A stretch of 62,796 bases of DNA, from positions 1 through 62,796 of the forward strand of contig JBBTUK010000009.1 in the NCBI GenBank assembly GCA_038063775.1, read 5' to 3'. Positions 41,303 to 48,246 of the stretch are shown piece after piece; the stretch's first letter is position 1, and every line of letters starts with the position of its first letter. Below the pieces are notes generated by a model. The model had not been told where the DNA came from and made no database searches. It saw only the letters and a program-made list of their open reading frames with translations. A program made the position numbers and the translations under genes. The stretch comes from UM-FILTER-42-9 sp038063775 (lineage in GTDB: Bacteria > Patescibacteriota > Minisyncoccia > Moranbacterales > UBA2206).

Positions 41303-42661
41303 TTATCCCCGCACTAAGATCAAAAGCTCATCGCGTTTCTCTTCCATGAGCTTTTTTGTTTTGGCTTCTACATTCAAGCGGATCACCGGCTCGGTGTTGG
41401 ACCCGCGAAGATTAAACCTCCACGCTGGATAGTCAATGGAAACTCCGTCAATTTCATTCAGGACTCCATCATCATATTTTTCCTTGGCTTTTGCTAAAAC
41501 TGCTTGGACATCTGTTACTTCATTATTTATTTCCCCGCTTACAAAATATTTTTGCCAAAACATTTCATTCATAATTTCCGAGAGTGTCCTATTTTGCGTT
41601 GACAAAAATTCCAGCATCAAAGCCAGCGGAATCATACCATTGTCACAATAAAAATAATCACGGAAATAATAATGGCCGCTCATTTCACCGCCGAAAACAG
41701 TATCCTCGCCTCTCATTCTTTCTTTGATAAAGGCATGCCCGGCTTTATTGACTATGGTGGTTCCGCCATTTTCCTTTACAATGTCTTCAACGGCCCAGGT
41801 TAACCTTGGATCGTGAAGAATTGCGGAGCCGGGAAATCTCTCGAGAAATATTTTAGCCAGAAGCGCCGTGATAAAATACCCTTCAATAAACTCTCCCTTC
41901 TCCGTGAAAAAGAAGCAGCGGTCCGCGTCGGCATCCCAAGCCACTCCGAAATCCGCTCCGTTTTCAACCACTAGCTTGGAAATTTCTTCCCGGTTTTCCG
42001 GAATCAGTGGATCCGGCCGTCCTTTGGGAAAATTTCCGTCTGGCTCAAAATTCATTTTTATTATTTCCGTTTGTGTCCCCTCTAAAATTTTTTCCAAAGC
42101 TTTCCCGGCCATTCCAAAATTCGTGTTGGCGACAATTTTGAATTTTTTAAACTTTGAAAAATCGGCAAAAGTTTTTACTTTAACAACATATTCTTCCAAA
42201 ATATCCCGCTCTTCAATTAATTTCTTTTCTTGTTCATTTAATTCATAATCTTCGTTTCGTGTTTCATAGTTTTTGGCGATATCTCTGATTTCAAACAGCC
42301 CGGTATCCGAAGAAATTGGCCTTGATCCTTCGCGAACGAATTTCATCCCGTTATATTCTTTGGGATTATGCGACGCGGTGATGGTGAATCCCCCGGAATA
42401 TCCATAGCTAGCAACAGCAAAATAAAACATGTCGGTCGAAACTATTCCAATATCAATGACTTTTATTCCGGAATCGGTAACGGCTTTAATGGCCGCTTTT
42501 TTCAAAGTAGCTGATGACAACCTGACATCGCAGCCAATAACCACTTCGGTAGGCTTAACAAATTCCAAATAGGCTTTGGCAATTCTGTAAACATCCGCTT
42601 CATTTATTTCGTTAGGATAGACTCCTCTGACATCATAAGCCCTAAAAATTTGTTCGTTCAT
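41303..42661 (-). CDS. Phosphomannomutase/phosphoglucomutase
   Basis: 452 residues, alpha-D-phosphohexomutase family. Active-site serine in TITASHNPKEYNGMKF, metal loop DADADR, sugar-binding GEMSGHYYF, phosphate loop RGSNTEPVIRL. Interconverts mannose-6-P/mannose-1-P or glucose-6-P/glucose-1-P. Supplies the substrate of ManC (22753). Converges on trpS with 5 bp between the stops and no terminator. Confidence 0.95.
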   Translation of the reverse strand: MNEQIFRAYDVRGVYPNEINEADVYRIAKAYLEFVKPTEVVIGCDVRLSSATLKKAAIKAVTDSGIKVIDIGIVSTDMFYFAVASYGYSGGFTITASHNPKEYNGMKFVREGSRPISSDTGLFEIRDIAKNYETRNEDYELNEQEKKLIEERDILEEYVVKVKTFADFSKFKKFKIVANTNFGMAGKALEKILEGTQTEIIKMNFEPDGNFPKGRPDPLIPENREEISKLVVENGADFGVAWDADADRCFFFTEKGEFIEGYFITALLAKIFLERFPGSAILHDPRLTWAVEDIVKENGGTTIVNKAGHAFIKERMRGEDTVFGGEMSGHYYFRDYFYCDNGMIPLALMLEFLSTQNRTLSEIMNEMFWQKYFVSGEINNEVTDVQAVLAKAKEKYDDGVLNEIDGVSIDYPAWRFNLRGSNTEPVIRLNVEAKTKKLMEEKRDELLILVRG

Positions 42662-42673
42662 ATTTATTTATTT

Positions 42674-42730
42674 GTCATTCCGGACTCGATCCGGAATCTA
42701 ATTAGATGCTGAACCAAGTTCAGCATGACA
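42674..42730. repeat. Palindrome pair between the mutase gene and ychF
   Basis: TCATTCCGGA/TCCGGAATC and GATGCTGAAC/GTTCAGCAT. This is a word pair seen between genes in many bacteria. The segment is a divergent promoter region, but no clear box is visible inside the repeat. Confidence 0.6.
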
Positions 42731-42799
42731 TTATTTTATCATTGACAGGACAACTATTACAAGCGAAAATTATATTAGTAATTAATTACTAGAGAATTC

Positions 42800-43888
42800 A
42801 TGAAAATAGGAATCGTGGGGCTCCCCAATGTCGGCAAATCAACGCTTTTTAAGGCGCTGACCAAGGTCCCGGTGGACATCAACAATTATCCCTTTTGCAC
42901 CATCGAACCCAATGTTGGCATTGTTAAGGTTCCTGATGCGCGCTTGGAAAAGCTTGCTAAGTTGTCGAATTCCGCCAAGATCATTCCGGCCATCGTGGAA
43001 TTTGTGGACATCGCCGGACTGGTTAAGGGTGCGTCTCTTGGCGAAGGCTTGGGTAATAAATTTCTGGCCAACATCCGCGAGACGGACGCTATTGTCCAGG
43101 TAGTTCGGGTTTTCGAAAATGAAACTATCACGCATGTCCATAATAAGATTGATCCGGAACACGATATTGAAATAATCAATATGGAGCTGATTCTGGCTGA
43201 TCTGGAGACGGTCCAGAAAACACTGGTACGCTTAGAAAAAGAGGTGCGCGGTAATAAAAAAAGCGCTCAAGAACAATTGAGCGCGGTAAAAAAAATCAAA
43301 GAAACTTTGGAAGCGGGAAAACTGGCTAACGAAACTTTCTTAGACTACGCGGAAGAAAACACCAAGCAAATCGTGCGAGAAATTTCGCTTTTGACTATAA
43401 AACCGTTTTTGTATGTTTATAATGCTTGCCCCGTTAAATCCGACGAAGTCGGTGCGGAGCTATTTAACGGGGTTTATTATAAAATTCCTGAAAAATTAAA
43501 AGCGAAAAAGAACTTTGTTATTTTAGATATTAAAATTGAAGAAGAGCTGATCGAAATGTCAAAAGAAGAAGCGGCGGAAATGGGAATCAAATCCAACATT
43601 GATTCTTTGATCGTGGAAGCTTACAAGCTGCTCGGACTGATTACCTTCCTTACGACTGGAGAAGACGAAACTCGCGCCTGGACCATCAAAAAAGGCTCTT
43701 CAGCCCCTTTGGCCGGCACGGCTATTCACAACGATTTCAAAGATAAATTCATCCGCGCCGAAGTCATCCAGTGGGATAAACTTTTGGAGGCTGGCTCTTG
43801 GGGCAAGGCCCGCGAATTGGGAACGCTCCGGACAGAAGGGAAAGATTATATTGTCCAAGATGGTGATGTTGTAGAATTCAAAATCTGA
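42800..43888 (+). CDS. ychF: YchF, ribosome-associated GTPase/ATPase
   Basis: 362 residues. P-loop GLPNVGKSTLF, DIAGLVKGAS switch II, a coiled-coil insert, and a TGS domain at the C-terminus (GTAIHNDFKDKFIRAEVIQWDKL). Binds ATP and the ribosome; conserved in nearly all bacteria. The gene ends DVVEFKI-TGA. A second, mostly synonymous copy of the last codons follows 45 bp after the stop, in frame. Confidence 0.96.
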   Translation: MKIGIVGLPNVGKSTLFKALTKVPVDINNYPFCTIEPNVGIVKVPDARLEKLAKLSNSAKIIPAIVEFVDIAGLVKGASLGEGLGNKFLANIRETDAIVQVVRVFENETITHVHNKIDPEHDIEIINMELILADLETVQKTLVRLEKEVRGNKKSAQEQLSAVKKIKETLEAGKLANETFLDYAEENTKQIVREISLLTIKPFLYVYNACPVKSDEVGAELFNGVYYKIPEKLKAKKNFVILDIKIEEELIEMSKEEAAEMGIKSNIDSLIVEAYKLLGLITFLTTGEDETRAWTIKKGSSAPLAGTAIHNDFKDKFIRAEVIQWDKLLEAGSWGKARELGTLRTEGKDYIVQDGDVVEFKI

Positions 43889-43951
43889 TGGGGATGCCTG
43901 CCTCGTAGCAAGCCCTGCTTTGCTACTGGGGTGATTGAATTTAAGATTTAA
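43868..43951 (+). repeat. Duplicated ychF tail around a palindrome
   Basis: First tail V V E F K I TGA (to 43888), second tail V I E F K I TAA (43931-43951), same frame. Codons differ mostly at third positions (GAA TTC AAA ATC against GAA TTT AAG ATT). Between them: CCTCGTAGCAAGCCCTGCTTTGCTACTGGGG, which folds back on itself. Confidence 0.85.
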
Positions 43952-43953
43952 AC

Positions 43954-44034
43954 TTGACCCCGTAGTAGATTTTCGGCTTTTATTTTTTTCAGCCCCGCCG
44001 CGGCGGGGCGACCGAAAATTCACTACGGGGTTGA
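43954..44034 (+). mobile_element. Palindromic TIR element 8 (73 bp, TTGA repeats)
   Basis: TTGA at 43954-43957 and 44031-44034. Left end CCCCGTAGTAGATTTTCGGC, right end (inward) CCCCGTAGTGAATTTTCGGT. Hairpin GCCCCGCC-GC-GGCGGGGC beside the right end. The right TTGA is the -35 box of a promoter. Confidence 0.85.
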
Positions 44035-44059
44035 CTTCCGCTAAATAGTCTGCTAAACT
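44031..44059 (+). promoter_or_regulatory. Promoter ahead of the candidate RNA / rpsF
   Basis: TTGACT, 17 nt, TAAACT. The TTGA is the target duplication of element 8. Confidence 0.6.
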
Positions 44060-44065
44060 ATATTC

Positions 44066-44211
44066 AACCTAGAAAGTCCCATGATTCTCTCGCTTTGGTC
44101 CGCTGAAGTTTTAACGGAAGCGACCCTCGACCCGCCTACGCTATTGCTTCGGCGCGGTAAGATAAGAGAATATAATCCGCAAGGAGAGCTTTCTTTGGGG
44201 ACTTTTTTAAT
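44066..44211 (+). ncRNA. Candidate structured RNA or leader with terminator before rpsF
   Basis: AAAGTCCC near 44073 pairs with GGGGACTTTTTT at 44197-44208, enclosing inner stems (CCG...CGG; ATTCTCT at 44084 with AGAGAAT at 44165). The T run makes the closing stem a terminator. It follows a promoter and precedes rpsF, so it could be an attenuating leader or an independent small RNA. A 45-codon frame (44081-44218) also fits here but has no ribosome site. I do not recognise an Rfam family. Confidence 0.45.
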
Positions 44212-44269
44212 CCTATAACCCAAAACCTGGAGCCCAAAACCTACAAAAATCTGATTTTAAAATAAATTA

Positions 44270-44297
44270 GGTTACGGGTTATGGGTTACGGGTTACG
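44270..44297 (+). repeat. Four heptamer repeats GGTTAYG before rpsF
   Basis: GGTTACG, GGTTATG, GGTTACG, GGTTACG in tandem, ending 8 nt before the rpsF start codon. Similar words in inverted form lie at 44213-44242. Confidence 0.8.
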
Positions 44298-44305
44298 TGA
44301 ATTAA

Positions 44306-44776
44306 ATGCAATACGAATTATTCTATTTGGTCGCCAGATCCAGAGAAGCGGACCTGCCAAAAATAAGAGAATCGGTTACAAAAATCGTCACCGAGGAAGG
44401 CGGAGTTTTTGAACCGAAAGAAACGGTGGAAAAAAGAAAACTGTCTTACCAGATCAAACACGAGACTCACGGCGCCTATATCGCGCAGAGATTTGAGCTG
44501 GAGGACACTGAAAAATTGCGAACCATAACTCGCAAGCTCAACCTTTCACCGGACATCTTGCGTTTTCTTATCAGCCGGGCGTCAGAACTTCCGGAACTCA
44601 AATCACGGGAAGAAAGAATAGAGGCCGGCGAGCGTCTGGCCAAGGAAAAAGAAAGATCCGCCGAGATTAAAAAAACCACCGAAGAAGAAAAGAAAGCTGA
44701 ACCCGCTAAAGAGAAAAAACCCGCTCCGCAAGAAGAAGACATAGATAAAAAGTTAGAAGAAATTTTAAACATTTAA
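44306..44776 (+). CDS. rpsF: Ribosomal protein S6
   Basis: 156 residues: a normal S6 fold (1-96, MQYELFYLVA ... LNLSPDILRFLISR) with a Lys/Glu-rich C-terminal extension. Part of the central domain of the 30S subunit, where it pairs with S18. First gene of the rpsF-ssb-rpsR operon. Confidence 0.95.
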   Translation: MQYELFYLVARSREADLPKIRESVTKIVTEEGGVFEPKETVEKRKLSYQIKHETHGAYIAQRFELEDTEKLRTITRKLNLSPDILRFLISRASELPELKSREERIEAGERLAKEKERSAEIKKTTEEEKKAEPAKEKKPAPQEEDIDKKLEEILNI

Positions 44777-44785
44777 TATAAACTT

Positions 44786-45250
44786 ATGAACGTCAACAAA
44801 GTTATCCTGGTCGGACGGCTTACGCGCGATCCGGAAATCAGAAGCACCGCATCCGGACAATCCGTAGCCTCTATCAGTCTCGCCAATAACCGCTTTTGGA
44901 AAGACAAAAATGGACAGCGGCAAGAAAAAACATCTTTTCACAATGTCGTTCTTTGGGGAAGACTCGCCGAAATCGCCGGCCAATATCTGACCAAGGGTCA
45001 GGAAGCCTACATTGAAGGCCGCCTGGAAAGCCGAAAATACGTCGCCAAAGACGGAACCAATCGCTACGTCACGGAAGTTGTCGCGGAGAATATGCAACTT
45101 GGATCCAAGCCGCAGGGCGGCGGATCATTTTCTCCTGGCGCTTCTTCCCCAGCCGCGCCGTCCGCTCCGGCCGTAGCCGCTGAAGAAATTCCAACCATAA
45201 ACTTGGACGAAGAACCGGACGAAGTAAAAATAGAAGATGTGCCGTTTTAA
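44786..45250 (+). CDS. ssb: Single-stranded DNA-binding protein
   Basis: 154 residues. OB fold at 1-105 (MNVNKVILVGRLTRDPE ... TSFHNVVLWGRLAEIAGQYLTKG), flexible Ala/Pro/Ser region, and the acidic tip ending IEDVPF that recruits repair and replication proteins. Lies 9 bp after rpsF. Confidence 0.97.
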   Translation: MNVNKVILVGRLTRDPEIRSTASGQSVASISLANNRFWKDKNGQRQEKTSFHNVVLWGRLAEIAGQYLTKGQEAYIEGRLESRKYVAKDGTNRYVTEVVAENMQLGSKPQGGGSFSPGASSPAAPSAPAVAAEEIPTINLDEEPDEVKIEDVPF

Positions 45251-45348
45251 TGATTTAAATCGCTAATCAACGCGAATTTACTCGCTAATTATCACGAATT
45301 AGAGATTATTCGAGAATAAATTAGAGTAGATTCGAGATTCATATCATC

Positions 45349-45585
45349 ATGAATTACAAAAATAATACCATAGCAAAACCCGAAAAAAAATCTTGTTTCT
45401 TTTGCCAAAGCAAAATAGATAAGATTGATTACAAGGACGCTTATCTTATCCGCCGATTTATGAATTCGCAGGGAAAAATTTACCCGCCGAAAAGGCATGG
45501 AACCTGCTCTAAGCACCAGAGAATCCTGTCCAACGCCATCAAAAAAGCCCGCGTCATGGCGCTGGTTCCTTTCGTTGTTAAATAA
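45349..45585 (+). CDS. rpsR: Ribosomal protein S18
   Basis: 78 residues. Conserved core KIDYKDAYLIRRFMNSQGKIYPPKRHGTC, with a CFFC pair at the start that may bind zinc (C+ form). It is 98 bp after ssb; the spacer consists of degenerate words (CGCTAAT, ACGCGAATT, TTCGAGA variants) with no gene. Confidence 0.96.
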   Translation: MNYKNNTIAKPEKKSCFFCQSKIDKIDYKDAYLIRRFMNSQGKIYPPKRHGTCSKHQRILSNAIKKARVMALVPFVVK

Positions 45586-45665
45586 ACCATGTGGCGTATA
45601 GCATAAAGCATGTAACATTTTAGTTGCAAATGTTTTATGTTGTATGCTTAAGATTACAGAAAAAT

Positions 45666-46223
45666 ATGTTAAACATGGCCGACATTAAGTCAGGAAAAAA
45701 TATCGTTTGGGAAGAAATTCCCTACGCTGTTCTCTACCACGAACATTCCAAAACCGGCCGGGCCGGTGCCGTTTTGCGCACCCGCCTCAAAAATCTGCTG
45801 ACGGGAAATGTGTTGGAAAAAACTTTCCAGGGCTCGGAAAAAGTTTATGAGGCCGACATCACAAAGTCTAAGGCTCAGTATTTATACAAAGAAAACCAGG
45901 GCTTTGCTTTTATGGATATGGAATCTTATGAACAGTTCACTCTTTCTGCCGAAAGTCTGGGCGTGGCGGTAAATTATTTGATTGAAGGAACGGAAGTGAC
46001 GGTGCTCAATTACAACGGCAACGCCATAAACATAGAGTTGCCGATCAAGATAAAACTGAAAGTCATCGAAGCTCCTCCCGGCGTCAAAGGCAACACGGTT
46101 TCCACCGGCGGCAAGATGGTCACGCTCGAAACGGGGCTCAAAATCTCCACGCCGCTTTTTGTGAATGAGGGGGATGAAATAATCGTCAATACGGAGAAGG
46201 GCGAATACGTCAGCCGGGCGTAA
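45666..46223 (+). CDS. efp: Elongation factor P
   Basis: 185 residues from MLNMADIK; an equally possible start is MADIK at 45675. Three beta-barrel domains: KOW-like N-terminal (IPYAVLYHEHSKTGRAG), OB domains, and the closing VNTEKGEYVSRA. Relieves ribosome stalling at polyproline. The loop tip reads K-T-G-R-A-G, so Arg takes the place of the modified Lys and Thr the place of the usual Pro. Confidence 0.95.
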   Translation: MLNMADIKSGKNIVWEEIPYAVLYHEHSKTGRAGAVLRTRLKNLLTGNVLEKTFQGSEKVYEADITKSKAQYLYKENQGFAFMDMESYEQFTLSAESLGVAVNYLIEGTEVTVLNYNGNAINIELPIKIKLKVIEAPPGVKGNTVSTGGKMVTLETGLKISTPLFVNEGDEIIVNTEKGEYVSRA

Positions 46224-46295
46224 CTTATTCTATCCACTTTCTTTTCTGTAAAAGAAAGTGGATAGAAAGAAACTGCCGCACCGGCTCGTGCTTGT

Positions 46296-46390
46296 GGCAA
46301 ATTCTTTCCGCGGACTCGCTAAAATCACTAAAACGACGTCGCTCCGGAAAGGGGATGAGTGATTTTTGCGCTCGTCCGCTGGAATTTGCC
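46296..46390. repeat. Large imperfect inverted repeat
   Basis: GGCAAATTC/GAATTTGCC outer arms, GCGGAC/GTCCGC next, CTAAAATCACT/AGTGATTTTTG inside. The arms pair over most of about 35 bp. Confidence 0.75.
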
Positions 46391-46392
46391 TA

Positions 46393-46420
46393 CGCACATT
46401 CGCTATGTGCGGGTTTTTTT
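46393..46420 (+). terminator. Terminator after efp
   Basis: CGCACATTCGCTATGTGCG followed by GGTTTTTTT. Confidence 0.8.
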
Positions 46421-46539
46421 ATTTAAACCAACATACCGTTTCAGCCTTGCAAAATGCGATGCTGAAAATTCAAGCGAGTGAGCGTTAAAAAAGATAAAAC
46501 CTTTGTTGTCAAAGAAAGTGGATAAAATATTACAAACTT

Positions 46540-46562
46540 AAAAACCCCGTAAGGGGTTTTTA
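46540..46562. terminator. Bidirectional terminator
   Basis: AAAAACCCC-GTAA-GGGGTTTTT, symmetrical. Confidence 0.8.
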
Positions 46563-46574
46563 AGAAGATTTGTA

Positions 46575-46686
46575 TTTACCCCTACACCAACTTTTACAAA
46601 ACAAGATAGAAGGTAGGAATTTTATAAAGAGATTTGTTCGCTTTATGATTTGCGGATTGCGTTGTAAAAGTTGGTGTGGGGGTTTA
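46575..46686. mobile_element. TIR element 11 (104 bp, TTTA repeats)
   Basis: TTTA at 46575-46578 and 46683-46686. Ends CCCCTACACCAACTTTTACA and (inward) CCCCCACACCAACTTTTACA, one mismatch. The ends resemble those of the GIY-YIG element (CCCCGCACTAACTTT). No gene inside; the middle is A/T-rich. Confidence 0.8.
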
Positions 46687-46689
46687 GTT

Positions 46690-46833
46690 TTAGAAAAGTC
46701 CCAAGTTTGAGAAAAGCGTGAGCGTCATCAGAGGCATCAGCGCCACCAGAATTTCTATCCCGGTCTGTTCGGCTTGTTTGGCCTCCTGTTCTCTCTTTTC
46801 GCACTCCGGACATTCGTGCTTTGGCTCATCCAT
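46690..46833 (-). CDS. Small Cys-pair membrane protein
   Basis: 47 residues from the ATG at 46833: MDEPKHECPECEKREQ then a hydrophobic segment (IEILVALMPLMTLTLF). CPEC could bind zinc. The open frame continues up to 46920 but crosses the promoter's -10 box, so the inner start is chosen. No relatives recognised. Confidence 0.45.
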   Translation of the reverse strand: MDEPKHECPECEKREQEAKQAEQTGIEILVALMPLMTLTLFSNLGLF

Positions 46834-46883
46834 ATTTTTGTGTTTCCCCGCCAAGGCGGGGTAATTAATAATTAAAAAGAAAA

Positions 46884-46900
46884 AACGGGCATTCACCCGC
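46884..46900 (-). terminator. Early terminator/attenuator behind the promoter
   Basis: Minus strand CGGGTGAATGCCCG followed by TTTTTTCTTTTT, about 15-30 nt after the expected transcription start. A second hairpin, CCCCGCC/GGCGGGG, follows before the ATG. Confidence 0.6.
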
Positions 46901-46918
46901 TTTTTACTTTGTATACCC

Positions 46919-46947
46919 ATTATACACTATTTTCACCCTCAAGTCAA
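46919..46947 (-). promoter_or_regulatory. Strong promoter upstream of the Cys-pair gene
   Basis: Minus strand TTGACT, 17 nt, TATAAT. TTGA is one copy of the target duplication of element 9. Confidence 0.8.
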
Positions 46948-47086
46948 CCCCGTAGTAGATTTTCGGCTCTTGCAAAGATGTTAAGCTGCAGCTGACAGAT
47001 ATACTGCAAGGTAAAATATTTTATAATTTTTGTGGTATTTTTTAAGTCCCACTGGCGGGACGGCCGAAAATTCACTACGGGGTCAA
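46944..47086 (+). mobile_element. Palindromic TIR element 9 (135 bp, TCAA repeats)
   Basis: TCAA at 46944-46947 and 47083-47086. Left end CCCCGTAGTAGATTTTCGGC, right end (inward) CCCCGTAGTGAATTTTCGGC. Hairpin GTCCC/GGGAC beside the right end. It lies 2 bp downstream of the recA stop. Confidence 0.85.
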
Positions 47087-47088
47087 GT

Positions 47089-48093
47089 CTACGCCGCCGC
47101 TTCTTCTGCTTCGCTGACCTTTTTGAAAATTTCGGTAGAAATTTCCTTCATTAATTTCGGATCAGTTTTGAGCGCCACTTTGGCAACTTCTCTACCAACG
47201 CCTAATTTTATTTCTTTGAATGCATACGAGTTTCCTTTTTTCTCAATCACTTCATATTTTACTCCTGTGTCCAACAAGTCTCCCGAGGCGGAAATCCCTT
47301 CGTTATACATTATGTCGACTTCGGTCGTCTTGAACGGCGGCGCGACTTTGTTTTTGACGATCTTCACTTTCACGCGATTGCCGACGATATCTTCCCCTTT
47401 TTTTATCTGCGCGGCGCGGCGCACTTCGATCCTGACGGATGAATAAAATTTGAGCGCGTTTCCGCCGGTAGTCGTTTCCGGGTTGCCAAAGACCACTCCG
47501 ATTTTCATTCTGATCTGGTTGATGAAAATTACCGTGCAGTTCGCTTTGGCCACGATCGCCGTGAGCTTGCGAAGAGCCTGCGACATAAGCCGAGCTTGCC
47601 GCCCCATATGCGAATCTCCCATTTCGCCTTCAATTTCAGCTTTCGGCACGAGCGCCGCCACCGAGTCCACAACAATGATACTGATTGCTCCCGAGTTGAC
47701 CAAAGTTTCCACAATATCCAAAGCCTGTTCGCCGTTATCCGGCTGGGAAATCAAAAGATTATTGATTGACACGCCAATTTTTTTCGCGTATTCCGGATCC
47801 AAAGCGTGTTCCGCGTCAATGAAAGCGGCAACACCTTTGGCTTTTTGGGCGTTGGCGATGATGTGGAGAGTTAGTGTTGTTTTACCGGAAGATTCCGGAC
47901 CGTATACTTCAATCACCCTGCCGCGGGGAATGCCCCCGATGCCCAGCGCGATGTCCAAAGAGATCGAGCCGGTTGGAATTGATTCCACATTGACCCTTTT
48001 CACCTCTCCCAGCTTCATAATCACGCCTTCACCGAACTTTTCTTTTATTTGATCCATCACGGTATCGATATTTTTTACGCTTTCTTCTTTCAT
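47089..48093 (-). CDS. recA: RecA recombinase
   Basis: 334 residues. Walker A GPESSGKTTL, Walker B IIVVDSVAALVPKAE, loop L1 MGRQARLMSQALRKL, loop L2 FINQIRMKIGVVFGNPETTTGGNALKFY. Strand exchange and recombinational repair. The C-terminus is short and ends in Ala residues, without the usual long acidic tail. No LexA-type box is visible upstream; six heptamer repeats are. Confidence 0.98.
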   Translation of the reverse strand: MKEESVKNIDTVMDQIKEKFGEGVIMKLGEVKRVNVESIPTGSISLDIALGIGGIPRGRVIEVYGPESSGKTTLTLHIIANAQKAKGVAAFIDAEHALDPEYAKKIGVSINNLLISQPDNGEQALDIVETLVNSGAISIIVVDSVAALVPKAEIEGEMGDSHMGRQARLMSQALRKLTAIVAKANCTVIFINQIRMKIGVVFGNPETTTGGNALKFYSSVRIEVRRAAQIKKGEDIVGNRVKVKIVKNKVAPPFKTTEVDIMYNEGISASGDLLDTGVKYEVIEKKGNSYAFKEIKLGVGREVAKVALKTDPKLMKEISTEIFKKVSEAEEAAA

Positions 48094-48103
48094 AATAAAT
48101 TTT

Positions 48104-48145
48104 CTGTAACCTGTAACCTGTAACCTGTAACCTGTAACCTGTAAC
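48104..48145 (-). repeat. Six tandem heptamers GTTACAG before recA
   Basis: Plus strand CTGTAAC six times without error, ending 11 bp from the recA start codon. It lies in the recA leader. Confidence 0.95.
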
Positions 48146-48246
48146 TTAAAATATATAAAATTTAGATTTAAGAGGTTTTGGTTTTCAGGTTATAGATTGT
48201 GGGTTATGAGATTATGATGATATTATATCACTAATACCGATTTAGT

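Larger units (their letters stand above)
46224..46689. other. Gene-free region between efp and the small Cys-pair gene
   Basis: Holds a perfect hairpin (46229-46265, TCTATCCACTTTCTTTT and complement), a large inverted repeat (46296-46390), two terminators (46393-46420 and 46540-46562), a second partial copy of AAAGAAAGTGGATA (46511-46524) and element 11 (46579-46682). No gene is seen. Confidence 0.7.

Noticed and set aside
19775..44030. GTAG palindromes as classic REP sequences moved by a RAYT
   Set aside because: REPs have an unpaired GTAG beside the palindrome and no target duplication; here GTAG is inside the paired ends and 4-bp direct repeats are present. No RAYT-like gene in the window. 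Similarity of GTAG is noted but not enough.
44081..44218. A 45-residue protein gene before rpsF
   Set aside because: No ribosome site, and the segment is better explained by a folded RNA with terminator; kept only as an alternative.
48104..48145. CRISPR-like array at the heptamer repeats
   Set aside because: Units are 7 bp with no spacers and there are no cas genes.
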